A stretch of 64,000 nt of DNA from Periconia sp. R9002. Its lineage: Eukaryota > Ascomycota > Dothideomycetes > Pleosporales > Periconiaceae. The stretch covers positions 461,282 to 525,281 of the forward strand of contig JAMAHW010000019.1 of the NCBI GenBank assembly GCA_023627715.1, written 5' to 3'. The notes under the pieces are model-generated. The model did no database searches. It had not been told where the DNA came from and saw only the letters and a list, made by a program, of their open reading frames with translations. This document shows, piece by piece, positions 11,307 through 20,337 of the stretch (its first letter is position 1; each line of letters opens with the position of its first letter). The translations under genes were made by a program, and so were the position numbers.

Positions 11307-13040
11307 ATGACTAACCTACAACACCCTCCATCAGCAAATTCCGACCAACTCAGCAGAATCACAAGCCACGAAAGTTCTCAATCTCAGAATGGCAACGATA
11401 CGGGATCTCAACCGTCCGTCACTGCCCAAGAAAGCAGGCGGGCGTCTGCGCGCGCTCACAGCATGTCGAAACAACAGACAGACCAGAGATCAGATGCCCC
11501 GGTTTACCTTGATCACACGTATTCCGACTTGAATCCTTGGTACGGTGCCCGACCAAAAAATCCTATATTTGGCGTGAATGGTCCTTTCCCCCGTACTGTT
11601 CGTCCGGGCATGTTATGGGGTCGAACTTGGGATCGAACCTATCAAAATTCGAGCGGCCAGGGAAAAGGGAGGCGGGGAGTTGAGTCCAACGGTAAGTTCT
11701 ATTGTCAGCTGATTATTCGCTCCGTTATTTTGTATCTTGTCTAAGAAGTAAACATAGAAGACCGGTCCATACGTCCCATTCCGGTGGCTGAGTGGGAAGA
11801 TGTTCCCATCGATCCGTCCGCCGCTGAACCTCAGGGACAAGAGAGTATGAGCGAGGCAATTCCTCCCAGTTACATTCGTCACAATGGTATTCTCGGAGCT
11901 AACGAGAGCTACCTGACACAAGCACAGCCTCCCCCGGTTCCGAGCTATACCCCAAGATATCCTGGTCGCCTTTCACCACTTGAAGAGACCCAATGGGATG
12001 ATGAGACTATCCAGGCATCTCCTACGAATGAGAAAACGAAAGAATCGCAGGAGGACAACCAAGAAGATGATCAGGACAATCACAACGAGCATCGCAATTG
12101 CCTAGCGCGCCTACGGGCGAAATATCCAGAGGCTCCCGCGGAATTTTTGGCTGTAAGTTTGCTGCAGCTTTTATCAATTACGAAAAACTGAAAGTTACAG
12201 ACAATGATATACATCTTCTTTGGCGTAACGGGAACCCTCTATGCAAGAACGTTGCCAGGTGCGGAAACAGACTACCAAACCCGAGCCTGGGCATGGGGAT
12301 TTTCTGTCATGGCAGGTATCTATGTTGCAGGTGGCATCTCAGGAGCGCACATGTCACCATGGGTCAGTGTCAGCTTCGCAGTTTTTCGCGGGTTCCCCTG
12401 GAAGATGGTTGCCGTGTATGCGATCGCGCAAATACTAGGTGGGCTGGCCGCTGGAGCACTGGCATGGGCAATCTACCGGGACGGTATCAAGCATGCTGAT
12501 CCACAACTTACGGAGAACGTGACGGGCATGGCGTTCTACTCGTTTCCATCACCCGATGTGACCTTGTGGACGGCGTTCTGGAACAGCTTCGTCTCGGCGG
12601 CGATGTATATCTGTATTGCATTCGGAGTCGGTGACGATAGCAATACTCCTCCTGGATCAGGTATGTTCGATCGTAGAAACGGTGGAACAATGTGTTAACA
12701 CCAAACAAGAATGAGTGCTCTGATCTACGGTCTCCTGAATTACATGCTTACGATTACAATGGGATACAACGGTCTGGGTACCAGTCCAGCGAGAGACCTC
12801 GGTCCCCGCTTCATCGCTTGGTGGGCTGGATACGGATCAAGAACATTTTCAACGGGTTGGTGGGCATTGGGACCCATCCTTGCTGGGCTTACGGGTAGTC
12901 TCACTGGCGGGCTTGTGTATGATGTTTTCATCTTCTCTGGGAATGAGTCGCCTGTGAATTACAGTTGGCCATCATTCGGGGATATCAGGAGAAAATGGAG
13001 AGAGAAGGCGAAGGAAAAGACAGAGAAACTTCCTGTTTAA
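11307..13040 (+). CDS. Aquaglyceroporin-like MIP protein with altered NPA motifs and a frame problem
   Basis: Exons are read at 11307-11691, 11758-12152, 12201-12660 and about 12710-13040. About 260 hydrophilic N-terminal residues, including NPWYGARPKNPIFG, precede the membrane part, as in fungal Fps1-like and other long aquaglyceroporins. The MIP core starts in exon 3 (FFGVTGTLYA, then YVAGGISGAH) and ends in exon 4 (ALIYGLLNY, GYNG, ARDLGPR). The first pore motif, normally NPA, reads SPW (HMSPWVS); the second reads SPA (TSPARDLGP), so both pore Asn are Ser while the Arg after the second motif is kept. The last intron does not restore the frame: using its GTATGT donor at 12661 and the AAG at 12707-12709, reading passes from TCA into GAA TGA. 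The gene may therefore be broken, mis-sequenced by one base, or spliced at an unusual site. Substrate cannot be predicted. Confidence 0.7.
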
Positions 13041-13435
13041 TGATGATAATTTATTTTCAAACACGAGCAAAACGAACGATTAATTGCGTGGTGATAATGA
13101 TATCTGGCTGACCTAAAATAATAATAAAAAGAGTGGGGCACGGTGCGTATTTTGGGGCCCGTCGGGATGTGATCGCTAGGGAAGGTAGCGTCAATCAGTT
13201 TTAGACGCTTTAAATAGTACGAATACTACCTAGGGTGCCTAGGCCTAGTTTGAAAAAATCGGTAAAAAAGAGTTCTCTAAAAATTATGTAGCAAAGGCGC
13301 GTAAAATTTGGTCACGAAAATAATAAAAAAAAGTGCGTCAAAATGACCTCCAATCCAATTAAATGGCCAGCTTCCACTAAGTTTATTAGGCAGACCCTAG
13401 TGCTCCCGAGCAACCACATCCGATTCAAACACCTA
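13041..13435. other. AT-rich spacer before the secreted-protein cluster
   Basis: About 395 bp with poly-A tracts and the palindromic stretch CCTAGGCCTAG near 13,230. The run around 13,310-13,350 (AAAATTTGGTCACG, then GTCAAAATGACC) looks like debris of a mobile element, but I cannot assign it. No gene is supported. Confidence 0.3.
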
Positions 13436-13891
13436 TCAACACTCTTTCTCCTCATTCGCGTTCTTCAGGAACGCATTCAACTTTAGACGAGTATCCCCAC
13501 GAGCTTGGCATTCACCAGTGGAGCTATCAACGGCGTTAGTACTGTTCGCTCGGCAAGTCTATTGAACATGAACTTACCACTGGCCATTAGGGCATCCACA
13601 CATGTTGATGATGTAACGAATAGCCGAGGCGGCCTCTGAACTCAAGATATGAGTATTTTCGAATATATAGTTGTTGTAGAGGCAGATTCTAGCTGTTCCG
13701 TTTGCCCAACCCGCGCGACCTGCGGCGGGGAGGTATTGCGTTTCAGAGCTTTGACTCAAATAGTCGGCCAGGGCATTTGCGTCCTTCATGTCGACAAGTT
13801 GCGACCCATCACATTGGTCATCACGCTTCGCAACAAGCGCAAGACTCGATGGAGCCAACAAGAGGACGGCAAAAATGGATTGAAAGTGCAT
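13436..13891 (-). CDS. Small secreted cysteine protein SSP-A
   Basis: Two exons on the minus strand, 13891-13578 and 13523-13436, with a 54-bp intron (GTAAGT...ATAG) that splits a Cys codon after its second base; product 133 residues. A signal peptide of about 18 residues (MHFQSIFAVLLLAPSSLA) is followed by a Lys-Arg at 22-23 that could be a Kex2 site. Mature cysteines lie at 27, 70, 98, 100, 105, 110 and 133. The core GTARICLYNNYIFENTH is shared with three neighbours (SSP-B, -C, -D), and the tail has GDTRLKLNAF ending in a terminal Cys. The first exon has the same length (314 nt) as that of SSP-D. It pairs divergently with SSP-B. I do not recognise the family; a secreted effector, antimicrobial or toxin-like role is inference from size, secretion signal and cysteines. 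Confidence 0.82.
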
Positions 13892-14000
13892 GTTGGGAAT
13901 TCAAATAGATTGTGGAAATGAACGAGTGCGATGAAGATAGAATATGAAAATGAATGAGTGATGAGAAAGATTGTGACTTCGAAAGCTTAGCACAGGTACC

Positions 14001-14009
14001 TATTTTATA
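14001..14009 (-). promoter_or_regulatory. TATA box of SSP-A
   Basis: The minus strand reads TATAAAATA, a full consensus TATA element, about 110 bp upstream of the SSP-A start codon. Comparable elements sit upstream of SSP-C and SSP-D. Confidence 0.5.
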
Positions 14010-14504
14010 ATCTGTTTGAACTGTCACGTCCCCCCAGCATCTCTAAAATTTATAAGGTATACTTAGCCGGACAAAACACCTCCTCCGCGATCTTAGACAC
14101 GAAGGATTCCTATTGCGGCTAGCATAGGAGAAAGTGGGGATCTTGATGATTAACGTGACGCCAGCATTGGCAACTGCAGATCTCCAGAAGATCAAAGCGA
14201 TGCCTCATGATGGATTGCGGCTCCAGTTGAATATCGTCGTTTTGCTGCACGGTGGCTGAATGGCGGAGCTATCGCTAGGCCCAATAAATCATCACTGACC
14301 ATCATCATCAAAAATCATCACCAAACATCATTCAAACCATCAGCGAACCCCGAGCCCCGACGGCGTCGAAGGCGCTTGTCAAATGCTCATATATCTAGAA
14401 TATATGTATATATTTAGAATATGCTATGTACATATATGTGGAGTTTTGCTCCAAAAAGAGATAGCTGATGTCACGGCTCGATCACCCTTGACACCGGATA
14501 ATAA

Positions 14505-14531
14505 CTTCTTCGTGCTGATTGTGCGCAGCTA
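14505..14531 (+). repeat. Dispersed 27-nt motif, copy 1
   Basis: Matches the copy at 16,364-16,390 at 24 of 27 positions by direct comparison. Begins CTTCTTCGTGCT and ends AGCTA. Lies 311 bp before the SSP-B start codon. Could be a leftover of segmental duplication or a binding site. Confidence 0.5.
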
Positions 14532-14841
14532 CCAAAAATTAACACCAATGGCGGGCCACTAGATTACAAAATGTCGGAGACTAATAACAGTAGATGCCGT
14601 TGGCTGGGCGCTACGCACAATGACTGTCAAACGTTAGTAATACACATTTATACATGTACATATATGTATGTGTGGATCGTTCTGTTGAAACTCATATTGC
14701 TCAGTATACTCTCATTTGCTTCGTCTCAACCATCATATTATTTCCGATTCATCACACTCTTTAAGCATTCTATTTGAACCTCGTCTTATTTCAAAATCAG
14801 CAACACTTCCTTTGCTACCTCCATCAACTTTCAACAACAAA

Positions 14842-15444
14842 ATGTTCAACGCTCACGCCACCTCTCTCTTTGCGGTCATCGCTGCGATCTGCCTCAGCCA
14901 AGTGAACGCGGGGGTTGTTCCTATTTCAGCTCGCGGTCTACTCCTATCTTGGGCGTGCCCTGGTCCCAGCATCCAAGAAATCCATGACAGTGGCAACTTC
15001 GACATTAGGACAGAAGATATGCAAGCACTAGCGATGGCGATCCAGCAGAACAAGTTGACATCTGGACCTCTTGACGACGAGATCCTGATCAAGGCAAACC
15101 ACGGCTTCAACATCGTCTCCGGCTCGGTGCAGGTGTGCGTGGAGAACCAGTATCTCTTCGAGAACGCGCACTTCGCGCGAACCGACATCGCCCGCGCCGT
15201 TGCCGAGGGCATGTACCACTGCTGCGGTGGCCAGGACAATCTGGTCGAGGTGTGCAACGTCAAGCCGTGGGACACAATGAACGGCGACACTGGCCTGAAG
15301 GCCTTCGTCCAAATTGGAAAGGCTGGAGATGAATGCAAGAATTCCCCCGGTACCGCCGAATACGTCAAGGATGGCGAATTTGTTTACAAGACTGGTAAAT
15401 TCTTCTGGGATGTGTTCAGCCCTATAATCAAGGGAGATCTATAG
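14842..15444 (+). CDS. Small secreted cysteine protein SSP-B (intronless, C-terminally extended)
   Basis: A single exon of 200 codons. The signal peptide is about residues 1-23 (hydrophobic, ending SQVNA). Mature cysteines are at 39, 99, 127, 128, 138 and 165. The shared core reads GSVQVCVENQYLFENAHFA and the shared tail NGDTGLKAFVQIG. Unlike SSP-A, -C and -D it has no intron at the fifth-Cys position, has a longer stretch between the CC pair and the fifth Cys, and carries about 35 extra residues after the last shared Cys, rich in aromatic and Lys residues. The ATG at 14842 (context ACAAA) was chosen because a clean signal peptide begins there; an upstream frame extension to 14716 would add a non-signal leader. 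Function unknown; extracellular location is inferred. Confidence 0.82.
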   Translation: MFNAHATSLFAVIAAICLSQVNAGVVPISARGLLLSWACPGPSIQEIHDSGNFDIRTEDMQALAMAIQQNKLTSGPLDDEILIKANHGFNIVSGSVQVCVENQYLFENAHFARTDIARAVAEGMYHCCGGQDNLVEVCNVKPWDTMNGDTGLKAFVQIGKAGDECKNSPGTAEYVKDGEFVYKTGKFFWDVFSPIIKGDL

Positions 15445-16487
15445 ATGATCTTTTGTCTGGCTTGTGAATTGGATCCGCATTATCCAAAACTCCATGGGAT
15501 GGTGACGCGATTATGTTTCGATAAGTGTTTGTCTTTTTGGAGAACTTTATAGAGGTAGACTATTATTCTTTTTAGTTCAGCTTTGTTTCTACGTACGAGA
15601 ACGCTAGATGGGCATAATCAGTACGAAAGAGTATAAAATTATCGTTGAGAAAATAAGTCTTTGTATAATTCTTGCATATACATATCTGGTAGAAAACAGG
15701 CTAATGGATAACTAAGAACATCAAGTGAGGGGTGGCGAAGGTGGTCGACTTCCGAGTGATTTAATGCACTTGCTTTAAACTATGTGTAAGCTAGGTAGGG
15801 TGCTGTACGAGCTCAAACTTGTGGTGTTTCCGTGAGGTCTTTTTGGCGCTCTGCTATGAGAAGGGTGGGGATTTATGGCAAGTAAGGAGTTTCTAAAGCG
15901 CTTTCTGTAGGCTGTCTAAGTTAATTAAATCACTATATCCCCACTAGGGCCAAACGTGCCTGATTCAAACTTTCTAGCTAAGCTTTTGCTGATGCCAGCC
16001 ATGTCTTAGCGTTTACGCTTAGTGCGCCCTTGGTGTCCACTGCTCAGTGCTGTCAGCCTTTACAGGTATACTAGCGCGCTAGCGGTATCTCGAATCTATT
16101 CAAAGAATTGTACTCTCAGGGGGTCGACGCAGGGGGCGCCATGGACAGTATCTTGATTCCATACTTTCGTCCATCAGACGGTTATTAAACAGGTAAATAT
16201 ACCTCCTATTTTCGTTTACGGGCCGTCTTTGGGGACACTGAGATGGACGTCAATTGGCTCAAGAATCATCGGCCAGCCTATACCGGTGATTGATCCGGGA
16301 AAAGTAGTATTACAAAAGAGATGTAATTCTAATCGATAGCCCGCCAATGCAAAGAAACGACCTCTTCTTCGTGCTAATTGTGCCTAGCTAGCGCTCTCGT
16401 ACGTACACGCAAAGATGAACCTAAAAAAACGGAACTACAACACTACACTATGCCTTACAAACAAACAAATCTTACAAGCTATAACCA
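15445..16487. other. Convergent intergenic region between SSP-B and SSP-C
   Basis: About 1.04 kb with no supported gene on either strand. It contains the 3' flanks of both neighbours and the second copy of the 27-nt motif at 16,364-16,390. Some stretches (about 15,900-16,150) look like worn non-coding sequence, but I could not assign a mobile-element family. Confidence 0.35.
16364..16390 (+). repeat. Dispersed 27-nt motif, copy 2
   Basis: Same orientation as the copy at 14,505-14,531, three mismatches in 27. Located about 100 bp beyond the SSP-C stop codon. Confidence 0.5.
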
Positions 16488-17013
16488 TTAACAATCAATA
16501 GCCGAGTTCTTGATCCTGATCTCCAAAGCTAAACCGCTATCTCCATGACCCGTGGCTGTGCCACCCTCACTGCCGATTATGTTAGTGTTAGGCTGCAGGA
16601 GTCTATCAAGCGGAGACTTACCACTTGTCAGTGGGGCAGTTGCAATTCTTAAGAATATAATCAATCCCCCACGCGATCTCCGAGTGCGAGACATGAGTAT
16701 TTTCGAAGAAAAACTCGTTCATGACGCAGACTTTAGCTGTGCCAGACTGGAAGGATACTTGTCCCCCGGCACCGACAAACTCCATATCGGAACTTCCCCG
16801 TAGGCCCTCGGCTAGACTTTGAATCTCAGCCACGTTGAAAGGATTGTACGGAAAACAATGGTCGCGCCGCTTCGTAAGGGCGTCCGCGTGGTCAAGCGCA
16901 ACGCTTCTGGTGTTCAATACAGACGATTGAGTTGCCGCAGAAACATCGATGACTGGTGCAGCGAGCGTAAGGGGCAAGGAAGTGAATATAGCGGCCACGG
17001 ATACCAAATACAT
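16488..17013 (-). CDS. Small secreted cysteine protein SSP-C
   Basis: Two exons on the minus strand, 17013-16622 and 16569-16488, with a 52-bp intron (GTAAGT...GCAG) that splits the fifth mature Cys codon after the second base, exactly as in SSP-A and SSP-D; product 157 residues. Signal peptide about 1-19 (ending TLAAP), then a probable propeptide ending in LTKRR at 47-50, a likely Kex2 site, just before the first mature Cys at 53. Further cysteines at 96, 124, 126, 131 and 157. The core reads GTAKVCVMNEFFFENTHVS and the tail GHGDSGLALEIRI, ending in Cys as the last residue. The CxC pair followed by Pro links it to SSP-A. It pairs divergently with SSP-D. Family unknown. Confidence 0.83.
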
Positions 17014-17118
17014 GGTGGAGATTCTTGGATGGAATGTAACGAAATGTAAAGGAATGAAGGTAATTGAGAGACGAGAAAAGCTGTGTATTTCAACCCGGGG
17101 TACGTGTGTAACTACATC

Positions 17119-17124
17119 TTATAC
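17119..17124 (-). promoter_or_regulatory. TATA-like element of SSP-C
   Basis: The minus strand reads TATAAG about 105-110 bp upstream of the SSP-C start. Weaker than the element before SSP-A but at the same distance. Confidence 0.35.
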
Positions 17125-17395
17125 TTTTCTTCACCCTGCCAGGCAAAATTAGCGTAATGCAACAGGCGACCAAATGTTGCGCATTGTTTACATCTTCAGC
17201 CTATTCTGGAATAAAAACCCGAATGTGATGAAATTAAAATAGCCAAGATCAATAAGTCTCACCAGGGTCCCCCGTTTCACAAATGTGTATAACGAAATCT
17301 ACCTTACAAAGTCCGTATATAAGTGGCAGATTAGAACTTTGCTTGGTCGGAATTGGCTAGAATTAATTATACTAGAGTGCCCATTGGACGTACAA

Positions 17396-17440
17396 ATGGC
17401 GTCAGCATCGGATTATTATGAACATGGCGTCAACATCGGA
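17396..17440. repeat. 17-nt direct repeat in the SSP-C/SSP-D promoter
   Basis: Two copies of ATGGCGTCARCATCGGA, at 17,396-17,412 and 17,424-17,440, differ at one base and are 28 bp apart start to start. Position between divergent starts makes a regulatory site possible. Confidence 0.5.
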
Positions 17441-17537
17441 TGGAGCTGCACGAATCCGTTCCCAATTCGTATATCTTTAGTCTCTCTTGTAATTGCACCT
17501 TCAGTGCACAATCATCCCAATTTGTGGCCACTGTCAG

Positions 17538-17548
17538 TATATATATAG
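17538..17548 (+). promoter_or_regulatory. TATA box of SSP-D
   Basis: TATATATATAG about 135 bp upstream of the SSP-D start codon. Confidence 0.45.
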
Positions 17549-17679
17549 AGGTGTGCTGGGTAGACACATTTCCCTCAAGCACCCATCATCTGATCCACCA
17601 AAGTCCAGCATTCGCTTTTCTATCAAACATTACTTCACTTGTACCATTTCCCAGAATATAAACCAATCCAGCAAACGAC

Positions 17680-18138
17680 ATGCGTCCCTCCATCTACCTC
17701 ATTTCGTTCTCCTCGTTGTTCCTCACTACCTATGCCAAAGCTTGTGGTGGGTCAGACCAGGTCATAGATACTGCTGATATCCTTGCCCTGGCACAGGATC
17801 TGCAGAACAACAAACCCGACGATATGGCCGATTTCCCCGCACGTAAAATAGAGCCTTGGACCCACGGTACCGCACAAGTTTGTATTCAGAACCAGTATTT
17901 CTTCGACCACACGCATGTGTCGCGCTGGGAGATCGGATGGGCTGTGCAGTATATTTACGACCACTGTTGTAACACTGCTGGAAATTCCCAATGGTGAGTA
18001 TCCCCACGCACATTCCAATTTAGATGGTTAGTACTGGCGCTGACCGTTTCTAGTGACGGTGGCTACACTACAGCCCACGGTGATAGTGGACTTAGTTTGT
18101 CAATACAGCTTCAACATGTGGGCGAATGGTGCCAGTAG
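17680..18138 (+). CDS. Small secreted cysteine protein SSP-D
   Basis: Two exons, 17680-17993 and 18054-18138, with a 60-bp intron (GTGAGT...CTAG) splitting the fifth Cys codon after its second base; product 132 residues. Signal peptide about 1-19 (ending TTYAKA). Cysteines at 22, 68, 96, 97, 105 and 131. This is the most compact member: almost the whole mature protein is the conserved unit, with the first Cys at the signal cleavage site, the DILALAQDLQ helix, the core GTAQVCIQNQYFFDHTHVS, a CC pair, and the tail AHGDSGLSLSIQL before the final Cys. The CC pair preceded by His links it to SSP-B. No Lys-Arg propeptide site is seen. Function unknown. Confidence 0.83.
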
Positions 18139-19004
18139 GATAGTGATGATATGCGAGAGTGAGGCTTTTGAATAACAGGGTAGAGTCGGATATAGGGTGG
18201 GTGCAGGAAGAATGGAGAGGAGGACGGGTGATGTGTTGGCTTGCATGTCTAAGCTTTTTATTGTACTTTTACTTTTTTGAGCATGCAAGAAATACTATCC
18301 CTTACTATAGCGCGAACATCACCGTTTAGGGAACAGAACGTTGTAATTCAATAGAGTAGAATTCTCTGATATAAGTCGGAACTTGAATATTCCCTAGACA
18401 ATATTTTTTCGTACACGATGGTTCAAATGCACTTACCGGACTGAAATCCTCTCGTCATGTTCGATGCATCGCTATTAAAGGGGATCTAAAGCCCAAGGCC
18501 AAAAAGACGGGGTACTATGCGTATTAACCTTCCCAGAGCAAATAATTGAATAAATGCATCATCTATCACATCGGACTCATGCAACCTCCGACAATCGGAG
18601 AACACCATAATCACACGACGGTCTCAAGATGGACAACGAACAACATTCCACCATACGGAGCCAACAACCTCATGTGGCCCAATGCGGAGTCGGTTAGCCA
18701 CGGCAGGATCCACATGTACAAATCCTATCGATAACTAGGCGCCGGACCGTGCCGATCCAGGTACCTACCTACCAACCTCCCGTAAACAAATTTGCATTAT
18801 TGTATACATCCCGGGTATATAACATAAACCTTGCCCAATTGTATCTTTGACTTTTCACTTGGAAGCTTCGTTGACACCACGACCAACCCAAGCGCTACTT
18901 TTAGGAGGAAGTCAGATGTTGGGATTCAAGAGGTGGCACCGTCCATTGTGCGCTTTTGATACTATCTGTCCCCAGCATCTCTCGGTGGCGTGTTCGTAGG
19001 AGAT
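18139..19004. other. Intergenic region, no gene seen
   Basis: About 870 bp between SSP-D and the TDT transporter. No coding frame with family features, RNA gene or repeat recognised. The part near 18,780-18,870 includes a TATATAA stretch that could serve the transporter. Confidence 0.3.
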
Positions 19005-20272
19005 ATGGAAGAGAGAGACCGTGACAATGAAAGAAAGGAGGGAAGGCGCAAAGTAGGAGTACGAGATAGACTTCGACACTTTACGTGGGCGTGGTTTACA
19101 TCTACTATGAGTACTGGTGGTCTTGCCCTCCTGCTCGCTGAGACACCGCATAAGTTCCATGGTAGTTATCCTTTTCCTAGCTGAACATTAACCCCGTGCC
19201 TGCTTTATTTCGAGGGGAGGGGATATGATAAATGATTTGGCAAGAACTAACGTACTCGACACCAGGTTTAAACACAATCGGCATTATAGTCTTCATTTTG
19301 GACCTCGTTCTCTTCGTCTGCCTTTGCGCCTGCATGGTCATCCGCGCCATCATCGACTTTCGCCGGTTCAAAGAATCCTTTCACCACCCCCCAGAAGCTT
19401 TCTTCTTCGGTGCCTTCTGGCTCAGTCTCAACACCATCTTCAGCAATATCCAACTTTACGGCGTCACCTACGGTCCTTGCGGAAGCTGGCTAGTCACGAC
19501 CCTGTATGTCCTTTACTGGATATATGCCGCATGTTCATTCACCACCTCCGTGGCACTGTACTGGGTCTTCATTGTCAGACACAAAATCCGGCCCGTACCG
19601 TTTAGTCCGACCTGGTTCCTGGCCGGCTATAGTGCTATGCTGACAGGCACGCTCGCGAGCATCATTGCGGCATCGCAGCCGGAAGCACGCAGGATGACGA
19701 TTCTCGTGAGCGGTCTGGCGTTCCAGGGTTTCGGATGGATGATCTCTTTCCTCCTCACCATCATGTACGTGTACAACCTCGTGGAGAACGGCCCCCCACC
19801 TGAATCGGTGCGCCCTGGAATGTTCATCCCTGTGGGTGCTGCGTCTTTCACGATTCTTGTTTTCATCGGGCTTTCCAACTCCTTACCTACTTCGTATAGT
19901 TTCTTTATTACACATCCCTCTGCCGCAGAGACTTTGCACACGCTCGCCGTCTTTTCTAGTATTTTCCTGTGGATGTTGAGCTTTTGGATCTTCGTTCTCG
20001 CCGTGTTGGGCTGTCTGAAGGGAATACCACACATGAGCTTTACGTTGCCTTGGTGGGCCTTGATCTTCCCGAACGTCGGGTTCACGCTTGCTACAGTGAA
20101 TATTGGGCGGGAGCTCGGGAGTGAGGGGATTCTTTGGGTAGGGAGTGCCATGACGATATTGCTGTGTGCCACGTGGCTGATAGTCGTGGTCGCGTGTGTG
20201 AGGGCTGTGGTGAAACGGCAGATCTTATGGCCTGGAAAAGATGAAGATAAGGCCATGTTTAAAGATGACTAG
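19005..20272 (+). CDS. TDT-family plasma-membrane transporter (Mae1/Ssu1/SLAC1-like)
   Basis: Two exons, 19005-19161 and 19266-20272, with a 104-bp phase-1 intron; product about 387 residues. After a charged N-terminus the protein has about ten hydrophobic membrane segments. The motif HFTWAWFTSTMSTGGLALLLA in the first segment is typical of the tellurite-resistance/dicarboxylate (TDT) family, followed by FHGLNTIGIIVFILDLVLF. Members export or import malate (Mae1), sulfite (Ssu1) or anions (SLAC1). The sequence around the first segments looks closer to Mae1-like malate transporters, but substrate is not decided by what I can see. The true ATG is at 19005; the frame is open a little further upstream without an ATG. 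The C-terminus is short and charged. Coding-strand base use changes from C-rich to G-rich along the gene. Its 3' end is only 65 bp from that of the polymerase gene. Confidence 0.88.
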
Positions 20273-20337
20273 TGAATAATTTCTAGCCCGTCACTTAATG
20301 TATATATTCTTGTACTCTCCCACTCATACTCGTCTTG

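Larger units (their letters stand above)
13892..14841. promoter_or_regulatory. Shared divergent promoter region of SSP-A and SSP-B
   Basis: A 950-bp spacer between two oppositely oriented starts. On the minus strand a consensus TATA box lies about 110 bp from the SSP-A start. A CATCA-rich low-complexity stretch spans about 14,287-14,343, an AT-rich imperfect palindromic stretch about 14,390-14,440, and a 27-nt motif at 14,505-14,531 recurs at 16,364-16,390. No gene is supported. Confidence 0.5.
17014..17679. promoter_or_regulatory. Shared divergent promoter region of SSP-C and SSP-D
   Basis: A 666-bp spacer between the two start codons with TATA-like elements toward each gene and a 17-nt direct repeat at 17,396-17,412 and 17,424-17,440. 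No gene is supported. Confidence 0.5.

Noticed and set aside
11613..11921. A minus-strand open frame over the start of the aquaglyceroporin gene
   Set aside because: Antisense to an exon with a conserved aquaglyceroporin N-terminal motif; no features of its own.
13436..18138. Assignment of the SSP cluster to the Hce2/Ecp2 or KP4 families
   Set aside because: The number and spacing of cysteines and the core motif do not match what I know of these families. Only the general plan (secreted, small, Cys-rich) is alike.
19627..20256. A 209-codon open frame on the minus strand within the TDT transporter gene
   Set aside because: Antisense shadow of the transporter; no family features.
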